From positions 62,001-126,000 of the forward strand of contig JBNLDC010000005.1 of assembly GCA_050304135.1 (NCBI GenBank): a stretch of DNA of 64,000 bases. Reading direction: 5' to 3'. Both the position numbers and the translations under genes were made by a program. The notes beneath the pieces were generated by a model. The model saw only the letters and a program-made list of their open reading frames with translations. It searched no databases and was not told where the DNA came from. Source of the stretch: JAFGNB01 sp050304135 (GTDB lineage: Bacteria; Fibrobacterota; Chitinivibrionia; Chitinivibrionales; Chitinispirillaceae). This document shows positions 8,600 to 17,553 of the stretch, piece after piece (position 1 is the first letter of the stretch; each line of letters starts with the position of its first letter).

Positions 8600-9754
8600 T
8601 TATGCAGCAGCGGCACCCTTGATCAGCTGTAACGCAATCTCGTTACGCTGAATCTGGTTGGTACCTTCATAAATCTGGGTAATTTTCGCATCACGCATCC
8701 GCTTTTCCATCGGATATTCACGCATGTACCCGTAGCCACCCATTACCTGCAACGCATCAACCGTCACCTGCATTGCCACATCGCTGCATTTGAGTTTTGA
8801 CATTGCCGACGCTTTGGCAAATTTTTTCTCGCCGGCATCGATCGTTTTGGCGGTGGCGTAAAGCAGCGCCCGCGCGGCCTCGACCTCGGTAGCCATATCG
8901 GCGAGCATATGCTGCACCGCCTGAAACGCGCTGATCGGTTCCCCGAACTGCACCCGCTGCCGTGAGTAGGTAATCGCATCGTCGAGTGCTCCCGCAGCAA
9001 TTCCGAGCGCCTGAGCGCCCACACCGGGACGTGAGTAATTGAGTGTGTTGATGGCAACCACCGAACCGAGTCCTTCTCTGCCGAGCAGGCTCGACTTCGG
9101 GATACGACAGTCCTGAAACACCAGCTCGGTAGTACTCGAGGCACGGATACCCATTTTATCTTCGTGTTTACCGAAGGTAAATCCGGGGGTTCCCTTCTCG
9201 ACAATAAACGCGCTGATCCCGCGTGCTCCCTTCGCCGGATTGGTTTTGGCGAACACGACGTATACCTGGGCGTTCTCGCCGTTGGTGATCCACTGCTTGG
9301 TACCGTTGAGTATGTAGGAATCACCGTCGACCACCGCGGTGGTCTTCATGCCGAGAGCATCGGAACCGGCATTCGCTTCAGTCAGCCCGAATGCCGCCAG
9401 GATTTCACCGGATGCAATGGGAGGGAGATATTTCTGTTTCTGCTCCTCGTTGGCAAAAAGAAGAATCGGGAACGTACCGAGCGCCGTTGCGGCCATGGCA
9501 AGCGAGATACCACCGCACACCTTGGAGAGCTCTTCAACCGCGAGGCAGAGTTCAAACACACCACCGCCGAAACCACCGTAAGTTTCCGGAATATAGAGAC
9601 CGCACAGATCCGAAGCTGCCATCGCCTTGACGACGTCCCACGGAAACGTGCCTTCATGATCGTACTGTTCACGAACGGGAAGAATCTTTTTCTGCGCCAC
9701 TTCGCGTGCGGTTTCAATGATCATATTCTGTTCTTCAGTCAGAAACCAGTTCAT
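8600..9754 (-). CDS. acyl-CoA dehydrogenase (short-chain type)
   Basis: FAD-dependent enzyme of 384 aa that normally oxidises acyl-CoA to trans-2-enoyl-CoA, passing electrons to ETF. Family features are the FAD/substrate segment FGLTEANAGSD, the WITNGENAQVYVVFAKT strand, and the C-terminal catalytic Glu363 in YEGTNQIQRNEIA, the position seen in butyryl-CoA dehydrogenases. The ATG follows AAAGGAGC and lies inside the last 20 bases of rnc, so it is translated from the fatty acid synthesis operon. That position is odd for a degradative enzyme. No enoyl-ACP reductase gene is seen in the operon; a reductive role is only a guess. No ETF genes are in the window. Confidence 0.92.
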   Translation of the reverse strand: MNWFLTEEQNMIIETAREVAQKKILPVREQYDHEGTFPWDVVKAMAASDLCGLYIPETYGGFGGGVFELCLAVEELSKVCGGISLAMAATALGTFPILLFANEEQKQKYLPPIASGEILAAFGLTEANAGSDALGMKTTAVVDGDSYILNGTKQWITNGENAQVYVVFAKTNPAKGARGISAFIVEKGTPGFTFGKHEDKMGIRASSTTELVFQDCRIPKSSLLGREGLGSVVAINTLNYSRPGVGAQALGIAAGALDDAITYSRQRVQFGEPISAFQAVQHMLADMATEVEAARALLYATAKTIDAGEKKFAKASAMSKLKCSDVAMQVTVDALQVMGGYGYMREYPMEKRMRDAKITQIYEGTNQIQRNEIALQLIKGAAAA

Positions 9755-10583
9755 TGTTTATTGCTCCTTTATGACTAGATGAAATTGTGTCCTTATCGTA
9801 TCGTTCAAGCGCCTTGTGCGCCGCTTCCTGCTGTGCTATTTTTTTGTTCGGCCCGCTTCCTCTGCCGAGAGCCACTCCCCCGACCTCAATCTGCACGGTG
9901 AATACCTTCGCATGATCGGGCCCGGTTGCCAGGACGGTGGTATAGTGTGGTATACCGAATCCGTCACGCTGGGAGAGTTCGAGTACTTTACTTTTGTAAT
10001 TGACATGCCGTTCATCCCGGAGAAATTCCGGAATTCTTGCGAAAAGAAACCGTTCAAGCAGCTTTTTCACCTTGAACAGTCCCCCGTCGAGATATACGGC
10101 GCCAAGAACCGCTTCAAAGGCGTTCGACATAGTCGACAGGCGGCTTCGTCCGCCGGATTTTTCTTCGGAAATACCGAAAATCAGATAGTCCCCGAGCCGC
10201 ATGGCCTGTGCGACCTCTCCGAGGATCTTCCTGCTGACTACCAGTGACTTGATTTTTGAGAGTTGCCCCTCACTTTTTCCTGGATGCCGCAGATAGAGAT
10301 ACTCGGTCACCAGACAGTTGAGTACCGCATCGCCCAGAAATTCAAGCCGTTCATTAGATAAAAGCCCCATAGTATCGTCGGCGGCGACTGCCGATTTATG
10401 GGTCAGAGACTGCTTCAGGAGACCGAGTGAACGGAACCGGTAATTAATTACCCGCTGTAGCTCTTCATACGGTTCTGCCGGCGTCCGTCGCCTATGCGCG
10501 AATCTGCGCAGCAGTTGAAGAATATCAGCCGGCAACCTGAGGGGCTTCGTATTTTCCGAGAATGAGACAGGCATTATGCCCAC
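9735..10583 (-). CDS. rnc: ribonuclease III
   Basis: Double-strand RNA endonuclease acting in rRNA maturation and mRNA turnover. The catalytic domain carries the signature NERLEFLGDAVL, with a second acidic site at SNAFEAVLGAVYLDGG. A C-terminal dsRNA-binding domain follows (NYKSKVLELSQRDG through KKIAQQEAAHKALE). Length is 282 aa with the first ATG, somewhat longer than the usual 225-250. The first 59 bases overlap the end of fabF; a later start (ATG at 10574, or a TTG near 10535) is possible. Position after fabF is the classic acpP-fabF-rnc order. Confidence 0.94.
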   Translation of the reverse strand: MGIMPVSFSENTKPLRLPADILQLLRRFAHRRRTPAEPYEELQRVINYRFRSLGLLKQSLTHKSAVAADDTMGLLSNERLEFLGDAVLNCLVTEYLYLRHPGKSEGQLSKIKSLVVSRKILGEVAQAMRLGDYLIFGISEEKSGGRSRLSTMSNAFEAVLGAVYLDGGLFKVKKLLERFLFARIPEFLRDERHVNYKSKVLELSQRDGFGIPHYTTVLATGPDHAKVFTVQIEVGGVALGRGSGPNKKIAQQEAAHKALERYDKDTISSSHKGAINNELVSD

Positions 10584-11781
10584 CGAAACCGAAAGAGTTA
10601 CTCATTGCATACCGGACGGTTTTCTTCACGGAAGTATTCGGTGTATACTCCAGATCACATTCGGGATCAGGGTCTTCATAGTTGATCGTCGGCGGAATAC
10701 ACCCATCGGTAATGGCAAGTGCCGAGGCGATACATTCGATCGCGCCGGATGCTCCAAGCAGATGCCCCGTCATTGACTTTGTGGAACTTATCGCCACGTT
10801 CGAAACATGATCACCGAACACATGGCGGATAGCACAGGTTTCAAACTTGTCGTTGAGCGACGTTGAGGTGCCGTGCGCATTGATGTAATCAATATCCGTC
10901 GGTTGCAGACCGGCACTCGAGAGGGCCATTTTCATCGCAATCTGCGCACCAGCACCTTCGGGAGCAGGGGCACTGATATGATGAGCATCGCCCGAGGCGC
11001 CATACCCAATAATCTCACCGTAAATGGTAGCCCCGCGTGCAAGTGCATGTTCGAGCGCTTCCAGTACCAGAATACCGGCACCTTCACCCATTACGAAGCC
11101 GTCACGTTTGACATCAAAGGGCGAGCTCGCCTTCTCCGGTTGATCATTACGGGTGGAGAGGGCTTTCATGGAACAGAATCCGGCCACAGCCATCGGTGTA
11201 ATAACCGCCTCGGTACCACCGGCAACCACCGCATCCGCCATACCGCACTTAATCAACATGAAAGCATCACCGATTGAATGTGCTCCGGATGCACAGGCGC
11301 TTACCAATGCATAATTGGGGCCCTTGAATCCATATTCCATTGAAATTCTGCCGGTAGGCATATCAGGAATCATCATGGGAATCAGAAACGGCGAAACGCG
11401 TGACGGACCCCGCTGGATCAGCTTGGTATGCTCTGTTTCGAGCGTCGATAAACCGCCGATACCTGAACCAATAATGGTGCCTATTTTATCCGCATCTGCC
11501 TGAGGCACATCGAATCCCGCCTGTTTTACCGCTTCGTGAGCGGCAACCATTCCGAGCAGAATAGCCCGATCGGTGCGCCGCACCTCTTTTGCGTCTACAA
11601 ACTGACTGAAATCGACATCACGGACCTCACCGGCAATTTTGTTGGGATAATCGGTCGTATCAAATGAAGTAATAGATCCGATGCCCGACTGCCCGTTGCA
11701 GAGCGCCTTCCAGAAGGCATCGACACTGTTACCTACTGGTGAGACAACCCCCTGTCCGGTAATGACAACTCTTCGTGACAT
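10525..11781 (-). CDS. fabF: beta-ketoacyl-ACP synthase II
   Basis: Elongating condensing enzyme of type II fatty acid synthesis: acyl-ACP plus malonyl-ACP gives 3-ketoacyl-ACP and CO2. 418 aa, normal for FabF. Cys163 in VSACASGAHS, the His in INAHGTSTSLND and the His in KSMTGHLLGASG complete the Cys-His-His triad; NSFGFGGHNACL is near the C terminus. The ATG at 11781 is preceded by AAGGA at a rather long spacing. It lies 117 bases after acpP and overlaps rnc by 59 bases. Confidence 0.97.
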   Translation of the reverse strand: MSRRVVITGQGVVSPVGNSVDAFWKALCNGQSGIGSITSFDTTDYPNKIAGEVRDVDFSQFVDAKEVRRTDRAILLGMVAAHEAVKQAGFDVPQADADKIGTIIGSGIGGLSTLETEHTKLIQRGPSRVSPFLIPMMIPDMPTGRISMEYGFKGPNYALVSACASGAHSIGDAFMLIKCGMADAVVAGGTEAVITPMAVAGFCSMKALSTRNDQPEKASSPFDVKRDGFVMGEGAGILVLEALEHALARGATIYGEIIGYGASGDAHHISAPAPEGAGAQIAMKMALSSAGLQPTDIDYINAHGTSTSLNDKFETCAIRHVFGDHVSNVAISSTKSMTGHLLGASGAIECIASALAITDGCIPPTINYEDPDPECDLEYTPNTSVKKTVRYAMSNSFGFGGHNACLILGKYEAPQVAG

Positions 11782-11898
11782 GAATTATTAATCCTTGTGA
11801 CTGCTGAAGGTGGATGGATAAACAACATCCAGAAACAATCAGGCCACTTACCTCCCTGCCTGTGCAACAGGGGGGCAGTTGAATCCAGAGACCTTTAA

Positions 11899-12132
11899 TC
11901 AGACTTTGTTCTGAAGATAGTCGATTGCATCTTTTACTGTTTTGAGTTTTTCTGCATCTTCGTCGGGTATTTCGACATCGAACGCATCTTCAAAAGCCAT
12001 GATCAGCTCAACCTGATCGAGAGAATCGGCGCCGAGGTCGTCTACAAATGATGCCTGCGGATTGACTTTATCCTCGTTGACACCAAGTTTCTCTGCTATA
12101 ATCTGTTTTACTTTTCCTTCCATTTCACTCAC
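11899..12132 (-). CDS. acpP: acyl carrier protein
   Basis: Small acidic carrier (77 aa) that holds growing acyl chains on 4'-phosphopantetheine. The attachment Ser37 lies in GADSLDQVEL. The start is a GTG at 12132, placed by AAAGGAG six bases upstream; the next ATG, three codons on, lacks that spacing. Between fabG and fabF as in most bacteria. The 117-base gap to fabF is the widest inside this operon and holds an imperfect hairpin near 11850-11880, which could tune the high ACP to FabF ratio. Confidence 0.97.
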   Translation of the reverse strand: MSEMEGKVKQIIAEKLGVNEDKVNPQASFVDDLGADSLDQVELIMAFEDAFDVEIPDEDAEKLKTVKDAIDYLQNKV

Positions 12133-12194
12133 AATGAACTCCTTTCAAAAAGTCTGACCACGTTAAAGGTACTGTAAAAATGGTAATAGCCTGT

Positions 12195-12938
12195 CTACAT
12201 AACAAGTCCGCCGTCAACCGTAAGCACCTGACCGGTGACATAGTCGGCGAGCGGAGATGCCAGAAACAGGACTGCATTCGCCACATCGGCGGCACTGCCC
12301 AGTTTCTGCATGGGTATATTGGATGAGAGTTTTTCTTTATCGGTATCGGAAAGCTTGTCGGTCATGGCGGTTTTTATGAAGCCCGGTGCAACAGCGTTCA
12401 CACAGATCGAACGACCCGCCAGTTCCCGGGCGACAGTTTTTGTAAGACCGATCAGACCCGCTTTCGAAGCACTGTAATTCGCCTGTCCGAAATTTCCCAT
12501 CAGACCGACCACCGAGGCGATATTGATAATTTTTCCGGTACGGGCCTTCATCATGCTGCGGGCAACCTCCTTGCAGCAGAGAAATGCGCTTTTAAGGTTT
12601 ACCTGCAATACCAGGTCCCAGTCCTCCTCTTTCATCCGGACCAGAAGTCCATCACGGGTAATCCCCGCATTGTTGACCAGAATATCGAGTTTTCCAAATA
12701 CTCCTAAAACCTCTTTGAACATCCCCTCAACCTCGGCGCTGTCGGCGACATTCGCTTTAACGGCAAGCGCTTTGACACCAAGCTGTTCGATTTCAGCCGC
12801 AGTAGTCTGAGCGGTAGCTATATCGATATCACTCACGGCAACGCTGCAACCGGCCTGAGCGAGCCGCATTGCGATTTCCCGTCCGATACCACGGCCACCA
12901 CCGGTTACAAGGGCTGTTTTTAAGGTAAGATCTATCAC
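12195..12938 (-). CDS. fabG: 3-oxoacyl-ACP reductase
   Basis: NADPH-dependent short-chain dehydrogenase that reduces 3-ketoacyl-ACP to 3-hydroxyacyl-ACP. 247 aa. Rossmann motif TGGGRGIGRE at the N terminus, NNAGITRDGL, catalytic Ser in INIASVVG, and Tyr/Lys in YSASKAGL. The C-terminal YVTGQVLTVDGG is typical of FabG rather than a general SDR. The start is a GTG with AAGGAG seven bases upstream. Between fabD and acpP. Confidence 0.96.
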   Translation of the reverse strand: MIDLTLKTALVTGGGRGIGREIAMRLAQAGCSVAVSDIDIATAQTTAAEIEQLGVKALAVKANVADSAEVEGMFKEVLGVFGKLDILVNNAGITRDGLLVRMKEEDWDLVLQVNLKSAFLCCKEVARSMMKARTGKIINIASVVGLMGNFGQANYSASKAGLIGLTKTVARELAGRSICVNAVAPGFIKTAMTDKLSDTDKEKLSSNIPMQKLGSAADVANAVLFLASPLADYVTGQVLTVDGGLVM

Positions 12939-12958
12939 GGTGTTCTCCTTATCGAATT

Positions 12959-13876
12959 TTAATTTAGCAGAGAATATATGTTTGTAGCACTGTCACAGGG
13001 AATAACATTCAATGCCGGTATGCATTTTTTCACCAACCCCTTTATTACCGTACCGGGCCCGGTCTCAAGAATGGTACCATGGTCAAGCGTGTTGAGGGTA
13101 TTCATTGAATCAACCCATTTTACCGGTGAAGTGAGCTGATTAAGAAGCAACTCCTTGATCCGTACCGGATCGGTTTCCGCTGCTGCGGAAACGTTCGAAA
13201 CAACCGGACACTTTGGAGCGGCAAAAGTAACCCCCTCCAGAAACGCAGCGAAAGCATCCGCCGCACTCCGCATGAGCGGTGAGTGAAAAGCTCCGCTTAC
13301 CGGCAGGACTATCGCCCGTTTGGCTCCTGCCGCCTTACACTTCTCACATGCTTCCCGCACCGCGGCTACTTCACCACTGATAACCGTCTGCTCCGGCGTG
13401 TTTTCATTGGCGGGAACCACGATACCGGAAGTAACCCCGGAAAGCGCCGCGATAAGTCCGTCACCCGTAAGACCGATAACCGCAGCCATGGTCCCTGCGC
13501 TGTTTTTTCCCGCTTCAGCCATAAGCGCACCGCGTTTTGCCACTGCGGTAAGACCATCTTCGAATGAAAGAATACCCGCTCCATAGAGTGCGCCATATTC
13601 TCCAAGAGAATGCCCGGCGGTCACCACCGGCGTAATCCCATTTTCGGCAAGTACATCAACAATAGCCGCTTCCACGGCAAAGAGGGCCGGCTGCGTATTT
13701 TCCGTAGCGGTCAATTGATCCATCGGACCGTCAAACATGATCGACGTCAGATCCCTTCCGAGAATACCGTTAACCTGATCGATGCGGCGGCGGGCGACAG
13801 CAAATGTTTCGTACACCTCTTTACCCATACCGACACTCTGTGAACCCTGTCCGGGAAACAGGAATGAAAAACTCAT
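12959..13876 (-). CDS. fabD: malonyl-CoA:ACP transacylase
   Basis: Transfers malonyl from CoA to ACP. 305 aa. It begins with the family hallmark FLFPGQGSQSVGMG. Nucleophile Ser90 lies in AGHSLGEY; the partner His is in SGAFHSPLM. A C-terminal ETGPGTVIKGL motif is also present. The ATG at 13876 follows AAAGGGG. Spacing to fabG is 20 bases. It could also load the KS-AT synthase at the left edge, but that protein carries its own AT. Confidence 0.96.
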   Translation of the reverse strand: MSFSFLFPGQGSQSVGMGKEVYETFAVARRRIDQVNGILGRDLTSIMFDGPMDQLTATENTQPALFAVEAAIVDVLAENGITPVVTAGHSLGEYGALYGAGILSFEDGLTAVAKRGALMAEAGKNSAGTMAAVIGLTGDGLIAALSGVTSGIVVPANENTPEQTVISGEVAAVREACEKCKAAGAKRAIVLPVSGAFHSPLMRSAADAFAAFLEGVTFAAPKCPVVSNVSAAAETDPVRIKELLLNQLTSPVKWVDSMNTLNTLDHGTILETGPGTVIKGLVKKCIPALNVIPCDSATNIYSLLN

Positions 13877-13916
13877 TGAAAACCCCTTTTAAATACCAAT
13901 TGAATAGTAGAACGCA

Positions 13917-14882
13917 TCAGAACCGGACCAGTACGCTTCCGACCGTGAGCCCACCGCCGAGAGCGGTAAACAGAACGTTCGTTCCCGGCGTAATAAGGCC
14001 TTTGGACCATACTTCATCCAGTGCGAGCGGTATGGATGCCGATGAGGTATTGCCGAACCGCTCAAGATTGCAGACCAGTTTGCTCTGAGGAATTGAGAGA
14101 TGGTCGGCTACCGCACCGATAATCCGGCTGTTCGCCTGATGTGGAATGAAATAACCTATCTCGTCAAGAGTACATCCGGCCGTATCCAGTGCATTTCTGG
14201 AAGCTTCGACCATCATCCGTACCGCATGTTTGAATACTTCGTTTCCCCGCATCTGCATGGTGCGATCTGCACCCCATGCCGGCAGAACGAGGATATCACC
14301 AAGCGAACCGTCACTGTGCAGATACGCGTTGCAGATACCGGTGGAACGCTCATGACCAGCCTCAACTACCACCGCACCGGCCCCGTCACCGAACAGAATA
14401 CTGGTTGAACGGTCGGTCCAGTCGAGTGTCCGGGAGATCACTTCGGCACCGATCACCAGAACCCGTGTTGCCTGGCCGGAAAGAATAAGGCTGCGTGCAA
14501 GGGTAAGTGCATAAACGAATCCTGTACAGGCGGCGCTTATGTCAAAAGCGAACGCATTGGTACAACCGAGCTGCGCCTGCATCCTGCATGCCGTGGAGGG
14601 AAAAAATGAATCGGGAGTAAACGTTGCGCATAGAATGGCATCAATGGATTCAGGGGAACACGCCGCGCGTTCAAGCGCTATGCGACCGGCTTCGACACCA
14701 AGTACCGATGCGGGAACAGGATTTTCCCGATCAACGATATGCCTGCTTTTTATCCCTGTACGTGAGATGATCCATTCATTCGAGGTATCCAGAAAGGCTT
14801 CGAAATCCCGGTTGGCCATAACCGTTTCAGGAACATATGAGCCGACGGATACGATATGCGCGCTTGTTATTGCATCACCCAC
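13917..14882 (-). CDS. fabH: beta-ketoacyl-ACP synthase III
   Basis: Starts fatty acid chains by condensing an acyl-CoA primer with malonyl-ACP. I choose the GTG at 14882, 19 bases after the plsX stop and behind GAAAGG, giving 321 aa; the longer frame to 15053 runs inside plsX. Cys119 in ISAACTGFVYAL, His in FIPHQANSRI and Asn in GNTSSAS form the FabH triad. DTSNEWIISRTGIKSR near the N terminus is diagnostic. The alternative, a KAS III-like enzyme of secondary metabolism, is unlikely in this operon. Confidence 0.95.
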   Translation of the reverse strand: MGDAITSAHIVSVGSYVPETVMANRDFEAFLDTSNEWIISRTGIKSRHIVDRENPVPASVLGVEAGRIALERAACSPESIDAILCATFTPDSFFPSTACRMQAQLGCTNAFAFDISAACTGFVYALTLARSLILSGQATRVLVIGAEVISRTLDWTDRSTSILFGDGAGAVVVEAGHERSTGICNAYLHSDGSLGDILVLPAWGADRTMQMRGNEVFKHAVRMMVEASRNALDTAGCTLDEIGYFIPHQANSRIIGAVADHLSIPQSKLVCNLERFGNTSSASIPLALDEVWSKGLITPGTNVLFTALGGGLTVGSVLVRF

Positions 14883-14901
14883 GTTGTCAGTTACCTTTCG
14901 G

Positions 14902-15864
14902 TCACATCGGTTCCCGGACGGCACGACTTTTAACAGCAGTAATTGCTGCCGCAATCGCATTGGCGATCGCTCTGGACGAGGAGCCGCCGTGTGCCTTGAG
15001 CACCGTACCATCAATACCGAGAAACGGTACGGCTCCGTAATTATCCGGGTCAAGTATCATCATTTTTCTTTTATAATCGTCATTACGGCTTGCCGTATCA
15101 CCAAGTACCGAGCCCGCAAGCCGATGAAAACTCTCACACGCCTTGAGCAGCACATTGCCGGAAAAGCCGTCGCACACCACGACATCGGCATCACCTGTCA
15201 GTACATCATTGCCTTCAATAAACCCCCCGTACCCGCTGCACCGTTCACGCAACTGGACACCTGCCTCGGCGATCTCGCGAGTTCCCTTGACCGCCTCTTT
15301 TCCGATATTGAGAAGTGTCACCACCGGCGAAGGTATCTTCCGGGTACGGCTCAGATACCGCTCTCCAAGGATTCCAAAGGAGACGAGATGCTCACTGCGG
15401 CAGTTGAGGTTTGCTCCCACATCAAGTAGCAGAACCGGTTTCTTTTTCACTGTCGGTAGCAGTGCCGCAAGCACCGGCCTGAGTGCTCCTTCGGATCGGC
15501 CTAAAATAAATAATGCCGCACCCATGAGAATAGCGGTATCACCGGCGCTGATCGATGCTTCTACCGAGCCCTCTTTCTGAAGAGTGATACAGCGCACAAT
15601 TGCCGCACCCGTCTGTTTTTTCCAGACACTGGCTCGGCGATCGCCTGGATCGATGATGTCATTGCACTCGACGATTTCCACATCACCGAGACGTTCACCA
15701 CCCCCGACCTCATCAGCTACCGCCTCAATCCGCTCCCGGTTCCCGCACATATAGACTTTAAACGGTACATCGAGTGCAGCTCGGGCCTCAACGATTCCCG
15801 AGAGAACAACACGCGGACCGTAATCACCACTATCAACATCAACGGCAAGCCGGATGGTGTTCAT
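14902..15864 (-). CDS. plsX: phosphate acyltransferase PlsX
   Basis: Makes acyl-phosphate from acyl-ACP, the first step of the PlsX/PlsY phospholipid route. I use the ATG at 15864 (320 aa), because the family begins right there (IRLAVDVDSGDYGP); the open frame runs further upstream without family likeness. Most PlsX proteins read DAMGGD at this place, so DVDSGD is a noticeable variant. Other hallmarks are present: VLLLDVGANLNCR, VVCDGFSGNVLLK and the C-terminal GSSSRAIANAI. Between rpmF and fabH, the standard position. Confidence 0.93.
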   Translation of the reverse strand: MNTIRLAVDVDSGDYGPRVVLSGIVEARAALDVPFKVYMCGNRERIEAVADEVGGGERLGDVEIVECNDIIDPGDRRASVWKKQTGAAIVRCITLQKEGSVEASISAGDTAILMGAALFILGRSEGALRPVLAALLPTVKKKPVLLLDVGANLNCRSEHLVSFGILGERYLSRTRKIPSPVVTLLNIGKEAVKGTREIAEAGVQLRERCSGYGGFIEGNDVLTGDADVVVCDGFSGNVLLKACESFHRLAGSVLGDTASRNDDYKRKMMILDPDNYGAVPFLGIDGTVLKAHGGSSSRAIANAIAAAITAVKSRAVREPM

Positions 15865-15935
15865 GCGACGTGACTGATTTCCTGTACTATGGTGTACCGT
15901 AGCTGTGAGTAGCCGAAGAGAGTGTTCCCCACGGC

Positions 15936-16115
15936 TTATTCTTCGGGAGTTTTGACTTCCATACCCGCGTAATAACCGCAGTTTCCGCAAACACGATGCG
16001 GACGAGTCGGTTGCTTGCAGTGGGCACAGAGTACCGGTTTGGACGGTTTGAGCGCAAGATGACTGCGCCGCCGATCCCTTCGGGCACTTGAATGATGTTT
16101 TTTCGGCATTGCCAT
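15936..16115 (-). CDS. rpmF: 50S ribosomal protein L32
   Basis: Zinc-ribbon ribosomal protein of 59 aa. The basic start MAMPKKHHSSARRDRRR and two Cys pairs (CAHC at about 30-33, CGNC at about 43-46) identify it. The ATG at 16115 is preceded by AAGGAGG. It sits between yceD and plsX, the arrangement conserved across many phyla. Confidence 0.96.
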   Translation of the reverse strand: MAMPKKHHSSARRDRRRSHLALKPSKPVLCAHCKQPTRPHRVCGNCGYYAGMEVKTPEE

Positions 16116-16145
16116 GGTTTGTTCCTCCTTATAGTATAATGATCA

Positions 16146-16640
16146 TTATTTCTTTTTCAGTTTACGCAGTGCTTCCCATCGCGGATCAATGGATTCCTCA
16201 CTACCTGACGACTCCCCGGAATCTTCCGCCGGAAGATGTATCGTGCAGTTTTCACTGCAGAGCGGCTTGAGCGGCAGAGAGATCATCACCTCATCATAAA
16301 TTACCGGTGCAAGATCCACAGACTGATGCCCGGTATTAAAATAAAAATCCGCCGTATCCTCATCATCTGCCGGCCCTTCCTTCCCGTCATGTTCCTGGAG
16401 CACCAGGGGAAGTGTTGCAGTTACCGGAAAATCGAAGGTTTCACAGCAGCGCGAACACTCCTGCCTGAAACTGCCTTCAAAGTGCAACTGCACATACACC
16501 ATTGGACCGGTACGATCGATAGTGGCCTCGCACCTGACTTTCTCAGAAAAAGGCGGCAGGTCATCTTTTGCCGATGCCAGGTCGGAAGCCTGCCGGACAA
16601 CAGAGTGTCCCTCACGAATGCTCCCAGTATCCAATATCAT
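16146..16640 (-). CDS. YceD/DUF177 family protein
   Basis: 164-aa protein of the family encoded just before rpmF in most bacteria; members are linked to 23S rRNA accumulation and, in plants, plastid ribosome assembly. Seen: the CSRCCETFDFP segment with the family CxxC and a conserved acidic tract after it, and a C-terminal DPRWEALRKLKKK where the family usually has DPR.. L..L. The ATG at 16640 follows AAAGGA. First gene of the lipid operon; the promoter should lie in the 253 bases upstream, which show only a CCGGAGT/ACTCCGG hairpin (16777-16794). Confidence 0.87.
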   Translation of the reverse strand: MILDTGSIREGHSVVRQASDLASAKDDLPPFSEKVRCEATIDRTGPMVYVQLHFEGSFRQECSRCCETFDFPVTATLPLVLQEHDGKEGPADDEDTADFYFNTGHQSVDLAPVIYDEVMISLPLKPLCSENCTIHLPAEDSGESSGSEESIDPRWEALRKLKKK

Positions 16641-16893
16641 TGAATCGGTCCTTTACCACCCGGATCAGTCAGCTAAGAGAGTACGTTTCGACTAACGCTC
16701 ACGGTCAAACAACGCGAAGATTGCCCTCAATATCCCCAATGAGCAGGCGCTTACGCACCACATCTGGAAACCCACCCCGGAGTTCATACTCCGGAATCTT
16801 CGGCAGACGCAAGTTGAAAAACTTTAAAAATAATATGTCCATCGAACGAATTCAATGGCGGACTTTTTGCGGGGAATACACTGACGAAATACT

Positions 16894-17553
16894 TCAGGAT
16901 CCGGAAGCGGCGATAAGGGCTCCGGCTTTCTGAAACGTATCATACGCGGTTCGCGCCTTCTGACGAAGAACACGCTCACGGAGCCGCTCCTGTTCCGAGT
17001 CTTCGGAATAATAGAATGAACGGTAATAATAGGCCGCCTCGGAAAGTGACTGCAGAGCGGTTTTAAGCAGTGCGACCGACTCATTAAAGAAAGAATCGGT
17101 CAGGGAGAGCTTCTCGAAACCAGCTTTGAGTTCATCGGTTTTTTTCTTCACTTCGGATGCTTTGCCCATAAGCGTCTGCAAATCAGCACCGCGATCCTGC
17201 AGGTCGATGTTGATCATCGCCGAAGCGAGACCGGTACCGGTGGCAATAATGGTGTTGAGTTTGGCCGCCTGCCCCATCCGTTCCTTATTCGCACGCAGAG
17301 CTTCCTCCTGTGACTGAATACGGGCCTCGGCAATCTTCTTTTCAGTCTCGAGCCGTTTGAGTTCTTCCATTTTCCTGGAATCAAGATCGGTGTTCACATA
17401 CTGCACGATACCCCACACTGTTCCCGCCAGCATGATGGTAGCCATCAGATACGAAAGACTTAACCTGGTAGGGCCATGCGCATTGATGGCGATCATGTAA
17501 GCAAGGATGGTCATACCGCAGGCCAACGCTAACAGCAGGACTTCAACACTCAT
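16894..17553 (-). CDS. membrane-anchored coiled-coil protein, function unknown
   Basis: 219 aa. Two hydrophobic segments at about 3-23 and 33-52 are followed by a long, charged, heptad-rich helix region (about 57-110) and a second helical stretch to the C terminus. No catalytic motif. The start overlaps the stop of the upstream CNNM/CorC-like gene by four bases (ATGA), so the two are probably translated together and may act together at the inner membrane. I do not recognise a family. Confidence 0.75.
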   Translation of the reverse strand: MSVEVLLLALACGMTILAYMIAINAHGPTRLSLSYLMATIMLAGTVWGIVQYVNTDLDSRKMEELKRLETEKKIAEARIQSQEEALRANKERMGQAAKLNTIIATGTGLASAMINIDLQDRGADLQTLMGKASEVKKKTDELKAGFEKLSLTDSFFNESVALLKTALQSLSEAAYYYRSFYYSEDSEQERLRERVLRQKARTAYDTFQKAGALIAASGS

